Of a stretch of DNA of 53,728 nucleotides, positions 1-7,787 are shown piece after piece. The stretch lies in contig JANMOP010000009.1 of the NCBI GenBank assembly GCA_031369365.1, positions 1 through 53,728 on the forward strand, in the 5' to 3' direction. The DNA is from Methylotenera_A sp031369365. Its GTDB lineage: Bacteria > Pseudomonadota > Gammaproteobacteria > Burkholderiales > Methylophilaceae. The translations under genes and the position numbers were made by a program. The number at the start of each line of letters is the position of its first letter. Position 1 is the first letter of the stretch. Below the pieces are notes generated by a model that had not been told where the DNA came from, made no database searches, and saw only the letters and a program-made list of their open reading frames with translations.

Positions 1-1
1 A

Positions 2-661
2 CGCTTATTCGGTAAAGTGTCTAATTTAACCGACTACGGCGCGTTTGTTGAAGTAGAGCCGGGTATTGAAGGTTTAGTGCACGTTTCAGAAATGGATTGG
101 ACCAACAAAAACATTCATCCAGGCAAAATTGCACAATTGGGCGACAAAGTAGAAGTGATGATTTTAGAGATTGACGAAGAACGTCGTCGTTTATCACTCG
201 GCATGAAACAATGTAAAGCTAACCCTTGGGATGATTTCTCTGCAACACATCACAAAGATGATAAAGTGGCTGGTCAAATCAAATCAATTACCGACTTTGG
301 CGTGTTTATTGGGTTGCCAGGCGGTATCGATGGTTTAGTACATTTGTCTGATTTATCTTGGACACAAACTGGCGAAGAAGCGATTCGTAACTTCAAAAAA
401 GGGGATGAGTTACAAGCCGTTATTTTAGCCATTGATGTAGAAAAAGAGCGTATTTCTTTGGGTGTGAAACAATTAACTCAAGACCCATCAGGTGCAACTC
501 CTTCACTATCGTCATCAGAAGATAAAGGTGCTAAGCCAAAAGCAAAATCTGCAAAAACTAAAGCTGAAGATTCAAGCTCAAAAGCCGAAGAAAATGCAGC
601 AGCTGCGGGTACAACCAATCTTGGCGCTTTATTAAAAGCTAAAATGGATAGTAAGAAGTAA
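2..661 (+). CDS. rpsA: 30S ribosomal protein S1, C-terminal part (5' end outside window)
   Basis: Protein S1 binds mRNA on the 30S subunit and helps initiate translation. The frame is open from base 2, so the N-terminal part lies outside the window. Two S1 RNA-binding domains are visible, with the signatures NLTDYGAFVEVEPG and SITDFGVFIGLPGG. They align with S1 domains 4 and 5 of the E. coli protein. After GVKQL the chain goes straight into a Lys/Ala/Ser-rich tail ending GTTNLGALLKAKMDSKK. The sixth S1 domain found in E. coli and, as I recall, in Neisseria is absent, while the usual betaproteobacterial end motif (GTTxLGxLLKAK) remains. The order rpsA-ihfB is conserved. Confidence 0.97.
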   Translation, partial: RLFGKVSNLTDYGAFVEVEPGIEGLVHVSEMDWTNKNIHPGKIAQLGDKVEVMILEIDEERRRLSLGMKQCKANPWDDFSATHHKDDKVAGQIKSITDFGVFIGLPGGIDGLVHLSDLSWTQTGEEAIRNFKKGDELQAVILAIDVEKERISLGVKQLTQDPSGATPSLSSSEDKGAKPKAKSAKTKAEDSSSKAEENAAAAGTTNLGALLKAKMDSKK

Positions 662-718
662 GCAACAACGTAATAACAATCGTCTCAATATAAGTTAAAC
701 CAAAGGCAACTATAAGCC

Positions 719-1000
719 ATGACAAAATCTGAACTCATTAATTTACTAGCCGAGCGCTTTCCACAGCTGGTGGTGAAAGACGCTGAATTATCAGTTAAAG
801 CCATTTTAGATGCGATGACCGATAATTTATCGACTGGTGAACGCATCGAAATACGTGGCTTTGGTAGCTTTAGTTTAAATTACCGTCCGCCGCGTTTAGG
901 TCGTAACCCCAAAACTGGCAGTAAAGTGCAAGTGCCTGCTAAGCATGTACCACACTTTAAAGCGGGCAAAGAGTTGCGTGACCGCGTAGATGTTAGCTAA
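719..1000 (+). CDS. ihfB: Integration host factor subunit beta
   Basis: This 93-residue protein is one half of the IHF heterodimer, which bends DNA in the minor groove and acts in nucleoid structure, recombination and transcription. It begins MTKSELINLLAE and contains the beta-arm region GFGSFSLNYRPPRLGRNPKTG, whose RxxRxxRNPxTG pattern is the family DNA-binding signature. The length matches E. coli IhfB (94). It lies 57 bases after rpsA, the usual position, and is followed by a strong terminator-like hairpin near 1095-1126. Confidence 0.98.
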   Translation: MTKSELINLLAERFPQLVVKDAELSVKAILDAMTDNLSTGERIEIRGFGSFSLNYRPPRLGRNPKTGSKVQVPAKHVPHFKAGKELRDRVDVS

Positions 1001-1094
1001 GAGTCTAGAGTAAGAATCTTGACTAAGAACTTTTGTTAAGACGGTTGATTAAGTCTGTTAATTAAGACTTTCTAGTTAATATTTTGTACCAATC

Positions 1095-1126
1095 AAAAAA
1101 AGCGCAAGAAATTGCGCTTTTTTTTT
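1095..1126 (+). terminator. Rho-independent terminator after ihfB
   Basis: The stem is AAAAGCGCAA / TTGCGCTTTT with a GAAA loop, followed directly by a run of T. It is A-tract flanked, so it could act on both strands, but the only gene ending into it is ihfB (rpsA-ihfB transcript). Confidence 0.9.
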
Positions 1127-1134
1127 AAATTTTT

Positions 1135-1163
1135 TCTGACCTAATTTTCAACTTACTTATAAT
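1135..1163 (+). promoter_or_regulatory. Possible promoter for lapB-pyrF
   Basis: A perfect TATAAT lies at 1158-1163, about 100 bases before lapB and just past the ihfB terminator. The -35 region 17 bases upstream (TCTGAC) is poor, so only the -10 element supports this call. Confidence 0.35.
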
Positions 1164-1265
1164 GATTAGCTACTCCTCTCAAGCTTAGGTAAAATAAGGC
1201 TGTGAAAATTAAGATTTATTAAAACAAGATTTATTAATAAGTCGATTAAAAAATTAGAGAGAAAC

Positions 1266-2492
1266 ATGACGATTGAATTTGAGTATTGGTGGTTGTTAGT
1301 GCTACCGCTGTTTTTTACGCTGGGCTGGATAGCCGCACGAGTTGATATTAAACAGTTGATTGCTGAATCTACCGCGCTACCAGCGGCTTACTTTAAGGGT
1401 TTAAATTTCCTCATTAGCGATCAACACGATAAAGCGGTTGAGGCTTTTTCTGAAGCCGTGCAAGCCAATACCGATTCTCTGGAGTTGCATTTTGCGCTAG
1501 GGAGCTTATTTAGGCGTACTGGCGAAACCGAGCGCGCCATTAATATGCACTTGAACTTGCTAGATAAAAAAGAGCTCACAGACAACCAAAGAAGCGCAGT
1601 CAAAGCGGAGTTGGCTCAGGATTACTTGAAAGCAGGTTTGTATGACCGCGCAGAAGAGCTATTTAAGGGCTTAAACGACACACGTTATCGGCAACCTGCA
1701 CTGCATGCGCTGCTAGAAATTTATGTACGCGAGCGCGAATGGATGCGCGCCATTGAAACTGCTACCGAGCTAGAACGCTTATCTGGCGTGTCATTTAGAA
1801 TCCAAATTGCACAATACTATTGTGAATTAGCCATGAACGACATTATTACGCAAAAATTAGATTCCGCGCGCAACCAACTGCATAAGGCTTTAGACTCCAA
1901 CAAAAATTGTGTGCGTGCTAATGTGTTACTGGGTGACCTAGAGGCAAGCACTGGCGCGCATCAAGCCGCGATTTCGCATTGGAAGCGCATCGAGTTTCAG
2001 CAACCAGAATATTTGGGTTTGATTGCAAATAAAATGCTTAAAAGCTATCGTGCACAGGATCAATTAAAACAAGGTTTAACGCAACTTAACGCGTATTTAG
2101 AAACCTACAAACTGCCTTCGCTAATGTCAGCCCTGTATGAAGCCACCCTAGTTGAAGAAGGCGCAGAAAAAGCCGCAAAACTAGCTAGAAACGAGCTAAT
2201 ACGCCAGCCTAACCTCACCACGCTAGACCAGCTTTTGCAAGCTCGCGCCATGGCGGACGAGACTACAACGGTAGCAAAAAAACAGAGTAACAATCAAGAT
2301 ATTCAACTCATGCAACAAACGGTACGCAATGCCATTGGCAACCGCGCTGCTTATCATTGTAATCAGTGCGGCTTTCGTGCTAAACAGCATCACTGGCAAT
2401 GCCCAGCCTGTAATGCTTGGGAATCGTTACCTGCAGAACCTAGCGAGGGGTTAAGCCGCGAAATGACTATTAAGAAAAATAATGCAAAATAA
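1266..2492 (+). CDS. lapB: Lipopolysaccharide assembly protein B (TPR protein)
   Basis: LapB (YciM) is an inner-membrane adaptor. In enterobacteria it works with FtsH to control LpxC turnover and so LPS synthesis. The protein has 408 residues (E. coli 389). An N-terminal membrane segment (WWLLVLPLFFTLGWIAARVD) is followed by TPR-like helices over about residues 40-340. A C-terminal rubredoxin-type metal knuckle carries CNQCGF and CPACNAW near residues 365-382. The neighbours rpsA-ihfB upstream and pyrF downstream are the usual context. The small partner gene lapA, normally just before lapB, is not present. The 3' end overlaps pyrF by 11 bases. Confidence 0.95.
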   Translation: MTIEFEYWWLLVLPLFFTLGWIAARVDIKQLIAESTALPAAYFKGLNFLISDQHDKAVEAFSEAVQANTDSLELHFALGSLFRRTGETERAINMHLNLLDKKELTDNQRSAVKAELAQDYLKAGLYDRAEELFKGLNDTRYRQPALHALLEIYVREREWMRAIETATELERLSGVSFRIQIAQYYCELAMNDIITQKLDSARNQLHKALDSNKNCVRANVLLGDLEASTGAHQAAISHWKRIEFQQPEYLGLIANKMLKSYRAQDQLKQGLTQLNAYLETYKLPSLMSALYEATLVEEGAEKAAKLARNELIRQPNLTTLDQLLQARAMADETTTVAKKQSNNQDIQLMQQTVRNAIGNRAAYHCNQCGFRAKQHHWQCPACNAWESLPAEPSEGLSREMTIKKNNAK

Positions 2493-3213
2493 AAATATTG
2501 ATTTAAAAATGGCAGATTCTAAAGTAGCAGATTCTAAAATTATAGTCGCGCTGGATTATGCTGATGCAGCAAGCACACTCAAGCTGGTGAACCAGCTAGA
2601 TCCAGCACTGTGCAAACTTAAGGTCGGCAAAGAACTATTTACCGCTGTTGGTCCACAATTGGTAGAAAAACTAATCGCCAAAAACTTCCAAGTTTTTTTA
2701 GATTTAAAATTTCACGATATACCTAATACGGTAAAAAATGCTTGCGAGGCCGCAAGCAACTTGGGGGTGTGGATGCTCAATGTGCACGCTAGTGGCGGCA
2801 GTGCCATGATGCAAGCGGCGCTTGAGGGCGTGAATAAAACCATGCATCAGCCCTATTTAATCGCTGTTACCGTGCTTACCAGCATGAATCAAGCTAGCTT
2901 AAATGAAATTGGTATTGAAACTAGCGTCGAAAACCATGTGCTAAAACTCGCCAAACTTACTGAAAATGCTGGTTTGCATGGCGTAGTGTGCTCTGCACTT
3001 GAGGCGCAATTACTCAAAAAACATTTAAAAAATGACTTTCTTCTAGTCACGCCAGGCATACGCCCTGCCAGCACCAGCCTAGACGATCAAAGCCGTGTAC
3101 TTACGCCCCGCCAAGCTGTGCAGATGGGTGCGAGCTATTTAGTGATTGGTCGCCCGATTACCCAAGCAAGCAACCCCAAACAGGCCTTAATAGATATTAT
3201 TAAAGAGATTTGA
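2482..3213 (+). CDS. pyrF: Orotidine 5'-phosphate decarboxylase
   Basis: PyrF decarboxylates OMP to UMP, the last step of de novo pyrimidine synthesis. The catalytic DxKxxD motif is seen as DLKFHDIPNTV. The start region of the core fold is KIIVALDYADA, and a phosphate-binding TPGIRP motif lies near residue 195. The 243 residues include about 15 extra at the N-terminus. ATG at 2482 overlaps lapB and has a purine-rich stretch before it. A second in-frame ATG at 2509 would give a protein closer to the usual length. The overlap suggests translational coupling with lapB. Confidence 0.96.
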   Translation: MQNKNIDLKMADSKVADSKIIVALDYADAASTLKLVNQLDPALCKLKVGKELFTAVGPQLVEKLIAKNFQVFLDLKFHDIPNTVKNACEAASNLGVWMLNVHASGGSAMMQAALEGVNKTMHQPYLIAVTVLTSMNQASLNEIGIETSVENHVLKLAKLTENAGLHGVVCSALEAQLLKKHLKNDFLLVTPGIRPASTSLDDQSRVLTPRQAVQMGASYLVIGRPITQASNPKQALIDIIKEI

Positions 3214-3378
3214 ACACCTTAATTCATCAACAAATTGTTAAATTTTGTTAATTTGTAGTCTCACGTCAACTAAACAAGTACACTAGCGTTTTAAAGTTTT
3301 ACAAATGTTTTAGCTCCACGAACTTTTTTTTGTAATATTCACAAACTTTTCAACAACTTTGACCAAAAGGGAACATAT

Positions 3379-3993
3379 ATGAAAAAACTACTTATCGCAT
3401 TACTCGCCTCGTTAGCATTAAGCTTTAGCGCCTACGCAGCTGTTAATTTAAACACTGCTACGCAGGCAGAACTTGAATCTTTAGATGGCATTGGTCCAGT
3501 AAAAGCACAGGCCATAATTGATTACCGCAAAAAAAATGGCGGTTTTAAATCAGTAGATGAATTAGAAAAAGTGGAAGGCGTTGGTGAAGTTACTTTGCAA
3601 AATTTACGTAAAGACGTTTCTGTAAGTGGCGCAACTAAACTGCCTGCTTCAAGCACCAAAACTGCAACTGACAAACCAGTTAAAGCAGACAAGCCTGCTA
3701 AAGAAATGAAAGCAGACAAACCTGCTATGGCAGATGACACTGCTAAAACCGACAAAAAAGCAGCGGCTGATGCTAAGAAAGCAGAGAAAAAAGCAGCGGC
3801 TGATGCCAAAAAAGCCGACAAAGCTGCTAAAGCTGACAAGCCTGCTATGACTGATGACACTGCTAAAGCTGATAAAAAGGCTGCTGCAGACGCTAAAAAG
3901 GCAGAGAAAAAAGCTGTAGCTGATAAGAAAAAAGCAGATAAAAAAGCGGCAGCTGACAAGAAAGCTGCAGATAAAAAAGCGGCGGCTCAGTAA
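3379..3993 (+). CDS. Exported ComEA-like helix-hairpin-helix protein with Lys/Ala-rich tail
   Basis: The protein has 204 residues. A Sec signal peptide (MKKLLIALLASLALSFSAYA) is followed by a ComEA-type helix-hairpin-helix pair at about residues 22-80 (VNLNTATQAELESLDGIG, VEGVGEVTLQNL). ComEA proteins bind DNA in the periplasm during uptake for transformation. The C-terminal 110 residues are low-complexity Lys/Ala/Asp, with an imperfect tandem repeat that includes DKPAMADDTAK and DKPAMTDDTAK. This tail resembles histone H1-like bacterial proteins and is not part of standard ComEA. A role in DNA binding outside the inner membrane is inferred. A terminator follows. Confidence 0.85.
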   Translation: MKKLLIALLASLALSFSAYAAVNLNTATQAELESLDGIGPVKAQAIIDYRKKNGGFKSVDELEKVEGVGEVTLQNLRKDVSVSGATKLPASSTKTATDKPVKADKPAKEMKADKPAMADDTAKTDKKAAADAKKAEKKAAADAKKADKAAKADKPAMTDDTAKADKKAAADAKKAEKKAVADKKKADKKAAADKKAADKKAAAQ

Positions 3994-4048
3994 CTATTTA
4001 GCATTACGCGTTAAATTAGCCCCTTGCACCAAGCTAGTTTTACTAATT

Positions 4049-4076
4049 AAAAAAGCCCCAATCGGGGCTTTTTTAA
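4049..4076 (+). terminator. Rho-independent terminator after the ComEA-like gene
   Basis: Perfect stem AAAAAAGCCCC / GGGGCTTTTTT with a very short loop and a T-run. It lies 56 bases after the stop codon. Confidence 0.9.
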
Positions 4077-4080
4077 TTTC

Positions 4081-4321
4081 TAGCGTGATGCCACATAATC
4101 AGCTCACATTATTTAACAATTGCTTTACTCTCAAAAGTACAGAGTGCGCTATTTGCCACACGCCAAATAGTTTCGCTATGTTTAGATGCATTGGCTTGGG
4201 TGGCTTTGCTTATTTATCCTCAACTTTATGGCTTTAAGCAATCTGGCAATAGTTCACAAAGCGCAAATACTAATACTATCAACCTCTAAGACTCACTATT
4301 TAACCGCCATCGCCCCGCTAT
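4081..4321. other. Gene-free spacer
   Basis: Between the terminators of two convergent genes I see no credible coding region. The only structure is a small inverted repeat, CTATTTG at 4149-4155 and CAAATAG at 4164-4170, of unknown meaning. Confidence 0.5.
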
Positions 4322-4345
4322 CAAAAACAAAGCTCCAAAGGAGCC
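4322..4345 (-). terminator. Terminator of the glycine-zipper gene
   Basis: Read on the minus strand, the hairpin GGCTCC-TTT-GGAGCT is followed by TTTGTTTTTG. It starts about 30 bases after the stop codon of the minus-strand gene. Confidence 0.7.
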
Positions 4346-4373
4346 CTGTATTTACATATATTGCGGTTAAATT

Positions 4374-4841
4374 TTAATCGTCATGGCCTTTATGGTCGTG
4401 CTTGTCATGGCCTTTTCCGTGTTTATTTTTTTTGTGATGCTTATGATTGTGTTTTTTGCCGCTTGAATAGGTTTTACTAGGCTCAGCAATTACTTTACCA
4501 AGTACTGCTCCGCCTGCACCGCCCAAGCCAGCGCCTACTATCGCACCTGTACCGCTGCCGCTCACTTTGCGTCCTGCAAAAGCACCACCAGCGCCACCAG
4601 CTGCGCCACCAATAACAGCGCCTGTTTGGCCTTCACCTTTTGTAGTCACTGCACCGCCTAGCCCGCCGCCAACAGCACCGCCTAACACTTCGCCTGTACT
4701 GCCACCAACTATACCACCAAGGGCTGTACCTGCTGCTGCACCTAAACCGCCACCTACGGCAGTTTTAGCGTTGCTATCTGCTGCCATCACTTGGCCAGAA
4801 AATAATAATATTGCTAACACTGAACTGCTAATTAACTTCAT
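4374..4841 (-). CDS. Secreted glycine-zipper protein with His/Lys-rich tail
   Basis: The 155-residue protein starts with a signal peptide (MKLISSSVLAILLFSGQVMAA). Its middle part, residues 28-115, is almost entirely Gly/Ala with repeated GxxxG steps typical of glycine-zipper membrane or outer-membrane proteins. The last 30 residues are rich in His, Lys and Asp (KKHNHKHHKK, HDKHDHKGHDD), which could bind metal ions. No enzyme motif is present. It stands alone, convergent with the ComEA-like gene and 137 bases downstream of metG in the same direction. The function is unknown; an envelope role is inferred from composition only. Confidence 0.8.
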   Translation of the reverse strand: MKLISSSVLAILLFSGQVMAADSNAKTAVGGGLGAAAGTALGGIVGGSTGEVLGGAVGGGLGGAVTTKGEGQTGAVIGGAAGGAGGAFAGRKVSGSGTGAIVGAGLGGAGGAVLGKVIAEPSKTYSSGKKHNHKHHKKNKHGKGHDKHDHKGHDD

Positions 4842-4978
4842 CTGGATTACCTTTTATTTATAGTCAAAACCTTGTGTTTTGATGAGTTAAGTGTACACGA
4901 TTAAAGTATTTATAGAATAAGCTGCGGCTGACAAGAGCGTAGGCTTTCGCCTACATTGGAATAGATTGCAGCTTTAAG

Positions 4979-7312
4979 TTATTTAACGCGCATGCCCGCT
5001 TTTGCACCATCATCTGGTGACAGTATATATGGCCCGCCGTTTTCATCACTAGCGGCCAGCACCATGCCTTCACTCATGCCAAACTTCATTTTACGAGGCG
5101 CTAAATTGGCCACCATCACTGTATTGCGACCAATTAAAGTGGCGGGATCGTAAGCCGATTTAATACCCGCAAACACTTGGCGTGTAGTTGGGTTACCATT
5201 ATCTGTCGTTTCGCCAATATCTAGCGTCAGTTTTAGCAGTTTATCCGCGCCATCTACATGCTCTGCATTGACGATTTTTGCGATGCGTAAATCTATTTTT
5301 GTGAAGTCATCGATTGAGATGTACGCACCATCACCCTCTCCCTGACCCTCTCCCATCGAGGGAGAGGGAATATTATTTGCAAAACGCGCAGGTTTTACCC
5401 CCTCTCCCCCAGTGGGAGAGGCCAAAGCAGCTGGAGTAAGTGGCGAAGGGGTAGCCACTAAATTCTCTTTATTTGCCTCAGTCATCGCTTCAATCGCTTT
5501 CGGGTCAATACGCGTGATTAAATGCGTATATTCGTTAATATTGTTGCTTAAAAACTTTCCAGAATCTGCAAAGTTTAGACACTTGATATTAAACAATTTC
5601 TCTATTTCTGATGCAATTTTTGGCAACACTGGTTTTAATTGAATTGTTATTTCTTTAAATAAATTTAGGGCTAATGAGCAAATTTCATGTAAACGATTTT
5701 CCATTCCTTCAATTTTTGCTAGTTCCCATGGCTTCATTTCAGCCACATATTGATTCACAGAATCAGCACAGAGCATTATTTCCCTTATTGCTTTAGAGTA
5801 ATCTCTTGATTCATATGCTTTAATTACTGTAGCAGTCGCACTTGTTACGCCTTGATAAAGAAGCGCTTCACGACCAATCAATTCAACTGAATCCGAATAA
5901 GATGGCCAATATGAATTTTCTCGAGGTAGTTGAGTACCTTGACTCCACTCTGAACTTACTAGCTTTTCAAACGGAATTTTTTGTTTTATCTCGTTAAGAT
6001 TAACAATACTTTTTTGTAATTGGGTTAATGACGAAACCTCACCATTAAACTTTTTGCTAATAAACCCCGCCGTGCGGCTGGCAATATTGATGTATTTACC
6101 CACCAAATCACTATTCACGCGCGCCACAAAATCATCCAAACTTAAATCAATATCTTCCATGCTGCTATTCAATTTAGCCGCATAGTAATAGCGCAAATAT
6201 TCAGGATTTTTAATGTGGTCTAAATAGCTGCGTGCGGTGATAAACGTGCCGCGCGATTTACTCATTTTTTCGCCATTTACCGTTAAAAAGCCGTGTGCAA
6301 AAATTTGTGTAGGTGTGCGGTAGCCGCTATATTCAAGGGTTGCAGGCCAAAATAGCGCATGAAAATACAAAATATCTTTGCCAATAAAATGATAAAGCTC
6401 GGTTTTGCTGTCTTTGTTCCAGTATTCGTCGAAGTTGAGTTTTTCAGTCTTAGTAAGATTGCCCCTCTCCCCTAGCCCCTCTCCCGCAAGCGGGCGAGGG
6501 GAATCACACAAATTCTTAAAACTCGCCATATAGCCAATCGGCGCATCTAGCCACACATAAAAATACTTGCCTGGCGCATCGGGTATCTCAAAGCCAAAAT
6601 ATGGCGCATCGCGTGAAATGTCCCAATCATTCAAGCCACTAGCAAACCACTCGCCCATCTTATTGGCGGCTTCACCTTGTAGAGTACCTGAACGTGTCCA
6701 AGCTTTTAAAAACTCTTCACACTCACTTAATTTAAAAAAGTAATGCTCCGTTTCTTTACGCACAGGCGCTGCGCCAGAAACCGCAGAATAAGCGTTAATC
6801 AGCTCAGTGGGGTTGTAAGTTGCACCACATACTTCGCAGCTATCACCATATTGATCTTTGGCATGACATTTAGGGCATTCGCCTTTAATAAAGCGGTCGG
6901 GCAAAAACATATTTTTAACGGGGTCGTAAAACTGTTCTATGGTTTTTTTTGCGATTTTTTTATTCGCAGCCAGCTTTTTGTAAATCGTCTGCGACAGCAC
7001 TTTATTCTCATCCGAATTGGTCGAATAATAATTATCAAATTCAACTAAAAACTCTGCAAAATCCGCACTATGTTCCTTATGCACCGCATCAATCAAGGCT
7101 TCTGGCGTGATGCCCTCTTTCTCCGCACGCAGCATAATCGGCGTACCATGCGTGTCATCGGCGCATACATAATGCACGGTATGCCCCTGCATTTTTTGAA
7201 AACGCACCCAAATATCGGTTTGAATGTACTCAACTAGATGACCTAAATGAATACTGCCGTTGGCGTAAGGTAATGCGGAGGTGATAAGGATTTTGCGTGG
7301 AATGTCTGACAT
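4979..7312 (-). CDS. metG: Methionyl-tRNA synthetase
   Basis: MetG charges tRNA-Met. The 777 residues (E. coli 677) show the class I signatures HLGH (in SALPYANGSIHLGHLVEYIQ) and KMSKS (in GEKMSKSRGT). A zinc-binding knuckle has CPKCHA and CEVCGA. A C-terminal Trbp111-like tRNA-binding domain begins near IDDFTKIDLRIAKI. Three stretches look foreign. SPRPLAGEGLGERG near residue 277 and a Pro/Gly-rich linker with SPLTPAALASPTGGEG and SPSMGEGQGEG before the tRNA-binding domain are in-frame translations of a dispersed palindromic repeat. About 50 extra residues (around KLVSSEWSQGTQLPRENSY) precede the anticodon-binding helices. All catalytic motifs are intact, so the enzyme should be active. Confidence 0.97.
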   Translation of the reverse strand: MSDIPRKILITSALPYANGSIHLGHLVEYIQTDIWVRFQKMQGHTVHYVCADDTHGTPIMLRAEKEGITPEALIDAVHKEHSADFAEFLVEFDNYYSTNSDENKVLSQTIYKKLAANKKIAKKTIEQFYDPVKNMFLPDRFIKGECPKCHAKDQYGDSCEVCGATYNPTELINAYSAVSGAAPVRKETEHYFFKLSECEEFLKAWTRSGTLQGEAANKMGEWFASGLNDWDISRDAPYFGFEIPDAPGKYFYVWLDAPIGYMASFKNLCDSPRPLAGEGLGERGNLTKTEKLNFDEYWNKDSKTELYHFIGKDILYFHALFWPATLEYSGYRTPTQIFAHGFLTVNGEKMSKSRGTFITARSYLDHIKNPEYLRYYYAAKLNSSMEDIDLSLDDFVARVNSDLVGKYINIASRTAGFISKKFNGEVSSLTQLQKSIVNLNEIKQKIPFEKLVSSEWSQGTQLPRENSYWPSYSDSVELIGREALLYQGVTSATATVIKAYESRDYSKAIREIMLCADSVNQYVAEMKPWELAKIEGMENRLHEICSLALNLFKEITIQLKPVLPKIASEIEKLFNIKCLNFADSGKFLSNNINEYTHLITRIDPKAIEAMTEANKENLVATPSPLTPAALASPTGGEGVKPARFANNIPSPSMGEGQGEGDGAYISIDDFTKIDLRIAKIVNAEHVDGADKLLKLTLDIGETTDNGNPTTRQVFAGIKSAYDPATLIGRNTVMVANLAPRKMKFGMSEGMVLAASDENGGPYILSPDDGAKAGMRVK
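5331..5370. repeat. CCCTCTCCC palindromic repeat inside metG (copy 2)
   Basis: The arms ACCCTCTCCC and GGGAGAGGG flank ATCGA, preceded by a degenerate second CCCTCTCC unit. It is read in frame as part of the linker before the MetG tRNA-binding domain. It belongs to the same family as the copies at 6461-6502 and 41512-41552. Confidence 0.8.
5397..5422. repeat. CCCTCTCCC palindromic repeat inside metG (copy 3)
   Basis: A short copy with arms CCCTCTCCC and GGGAGAGG, 26 bases from copy 2, also in frame in metG. Confidence 0.7.
6461..6502. repeat. CCCTCTCCC palindromic repeat inside metG (copy 1)
   Basis: The element is 42 bases (14 codons) with the core CCCCTCTCCCGC-AAGC-GGGCGAGGGG. It is closely similar to the intergenic copy at 41512-41552. 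It inserts about 14 residues (SPRPLAGEGLGERG) into MetG without breaking the frame. Confidence 0.9.
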
Positions 7313-7545
7313 GAGGTAAATGGACCTGATTTATTAGCTTAAAACGCTATTTTAGCAAATTAGTGGGTTAAACGTATCAATTAAGGATGGCTATTTTTTT
7401 TGAATTGGGCAAGCATTGGCTTCGCTATACTTTGCTCGCACAATCGCAAACTATAGCTCAAACTATTCCACCAGCCTTAACCAAGTAATGATACAAAAGT
7501 ATTTGTAATTTGCTTTTATGTAAATTAAGGCGTATTCTTACAATT

Positions 7546-7575
7546 TAATTATCGTTAGTTTTTAGGTAATAATTA
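7546..7575 (+). promoter_or_regulatory. Possible VapB operator
   Basis: The inverted repeat TAATTAT (7546-7552) / ATAATTA (7569-7575) lies directly before and overlaps the vapB start codon. VapBC complexes usually repress their own operon through such sites. Only the repeat itself is seen. Confidence 0.3.
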
Positions 7576-7787
7576 TGCAGGCAAACGCCACATTATCTAG
7601 TAAGTTTCAAATATCAATCCCCAAGCCAGTGCGCGATATCATGCATTGGCAGGCGGGGCAATCATTTGTGTTTATACCAAAAGGTGCAGGGGTTCTTATG
7701 ATGCCTGTACCAAGTCTAGAGGCGCTTGCTAGCATAGCGGCAGGGGCTAATACTGACAATTACCGAGACCGTGCGGATCGCTTTTAA
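7575..7787 (+). CDS. vapB: Antitoxin, AbrB/MazE-fold (VapB type)
   Basis: This 70-residue protein starts with the swapped-hairpin AbrB DNA-binding fold (ATLSSKFQISIPKPVRDIMHWQAGQ), which binds the operon's operator. The C-terminal part (ANTDNYRDRADRF) would wrap around and block the toxin. The stop codon overlaps the start of vapC by one base, the usual layout of type II antitoxin and toxin genes. The pair is probably accessory. Confidence 0.88.
   Translation: MQANATLSSKFQISIPKPVRDIMHWQAGQSFVFIPKGAGVLMMPVPSLEALASIAAGANTDNYRDRADRF

Noticed and set aside
3522..3959. Long open frame on the minus strand opposite the ComEA-like gene
   Set aside because: It is the antisense image of Lys/Ala-rich repeats, giving an Ala/Ser/Phe-rich low-complexity protein with no start signal.
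4186..4377. Possible 63-residue plus-strand protein
   Set aside because: No ribosome site or family likeness; it runs through the terminator of the glycine-zipper gene.
4567..4863. Pro-rich frame opposite the glycine-zipper gene
   Set aside because: Pro/Ala/Thr richness is the complement of Gly codons in the real gene.
4918..4975. Terminator after metG
   Set aside because: Nested stems (AAGCTGC/GCAGCTT and GTAGGC/GCCTAC) exist but no T-run follows on the minus strand, so it is not called.
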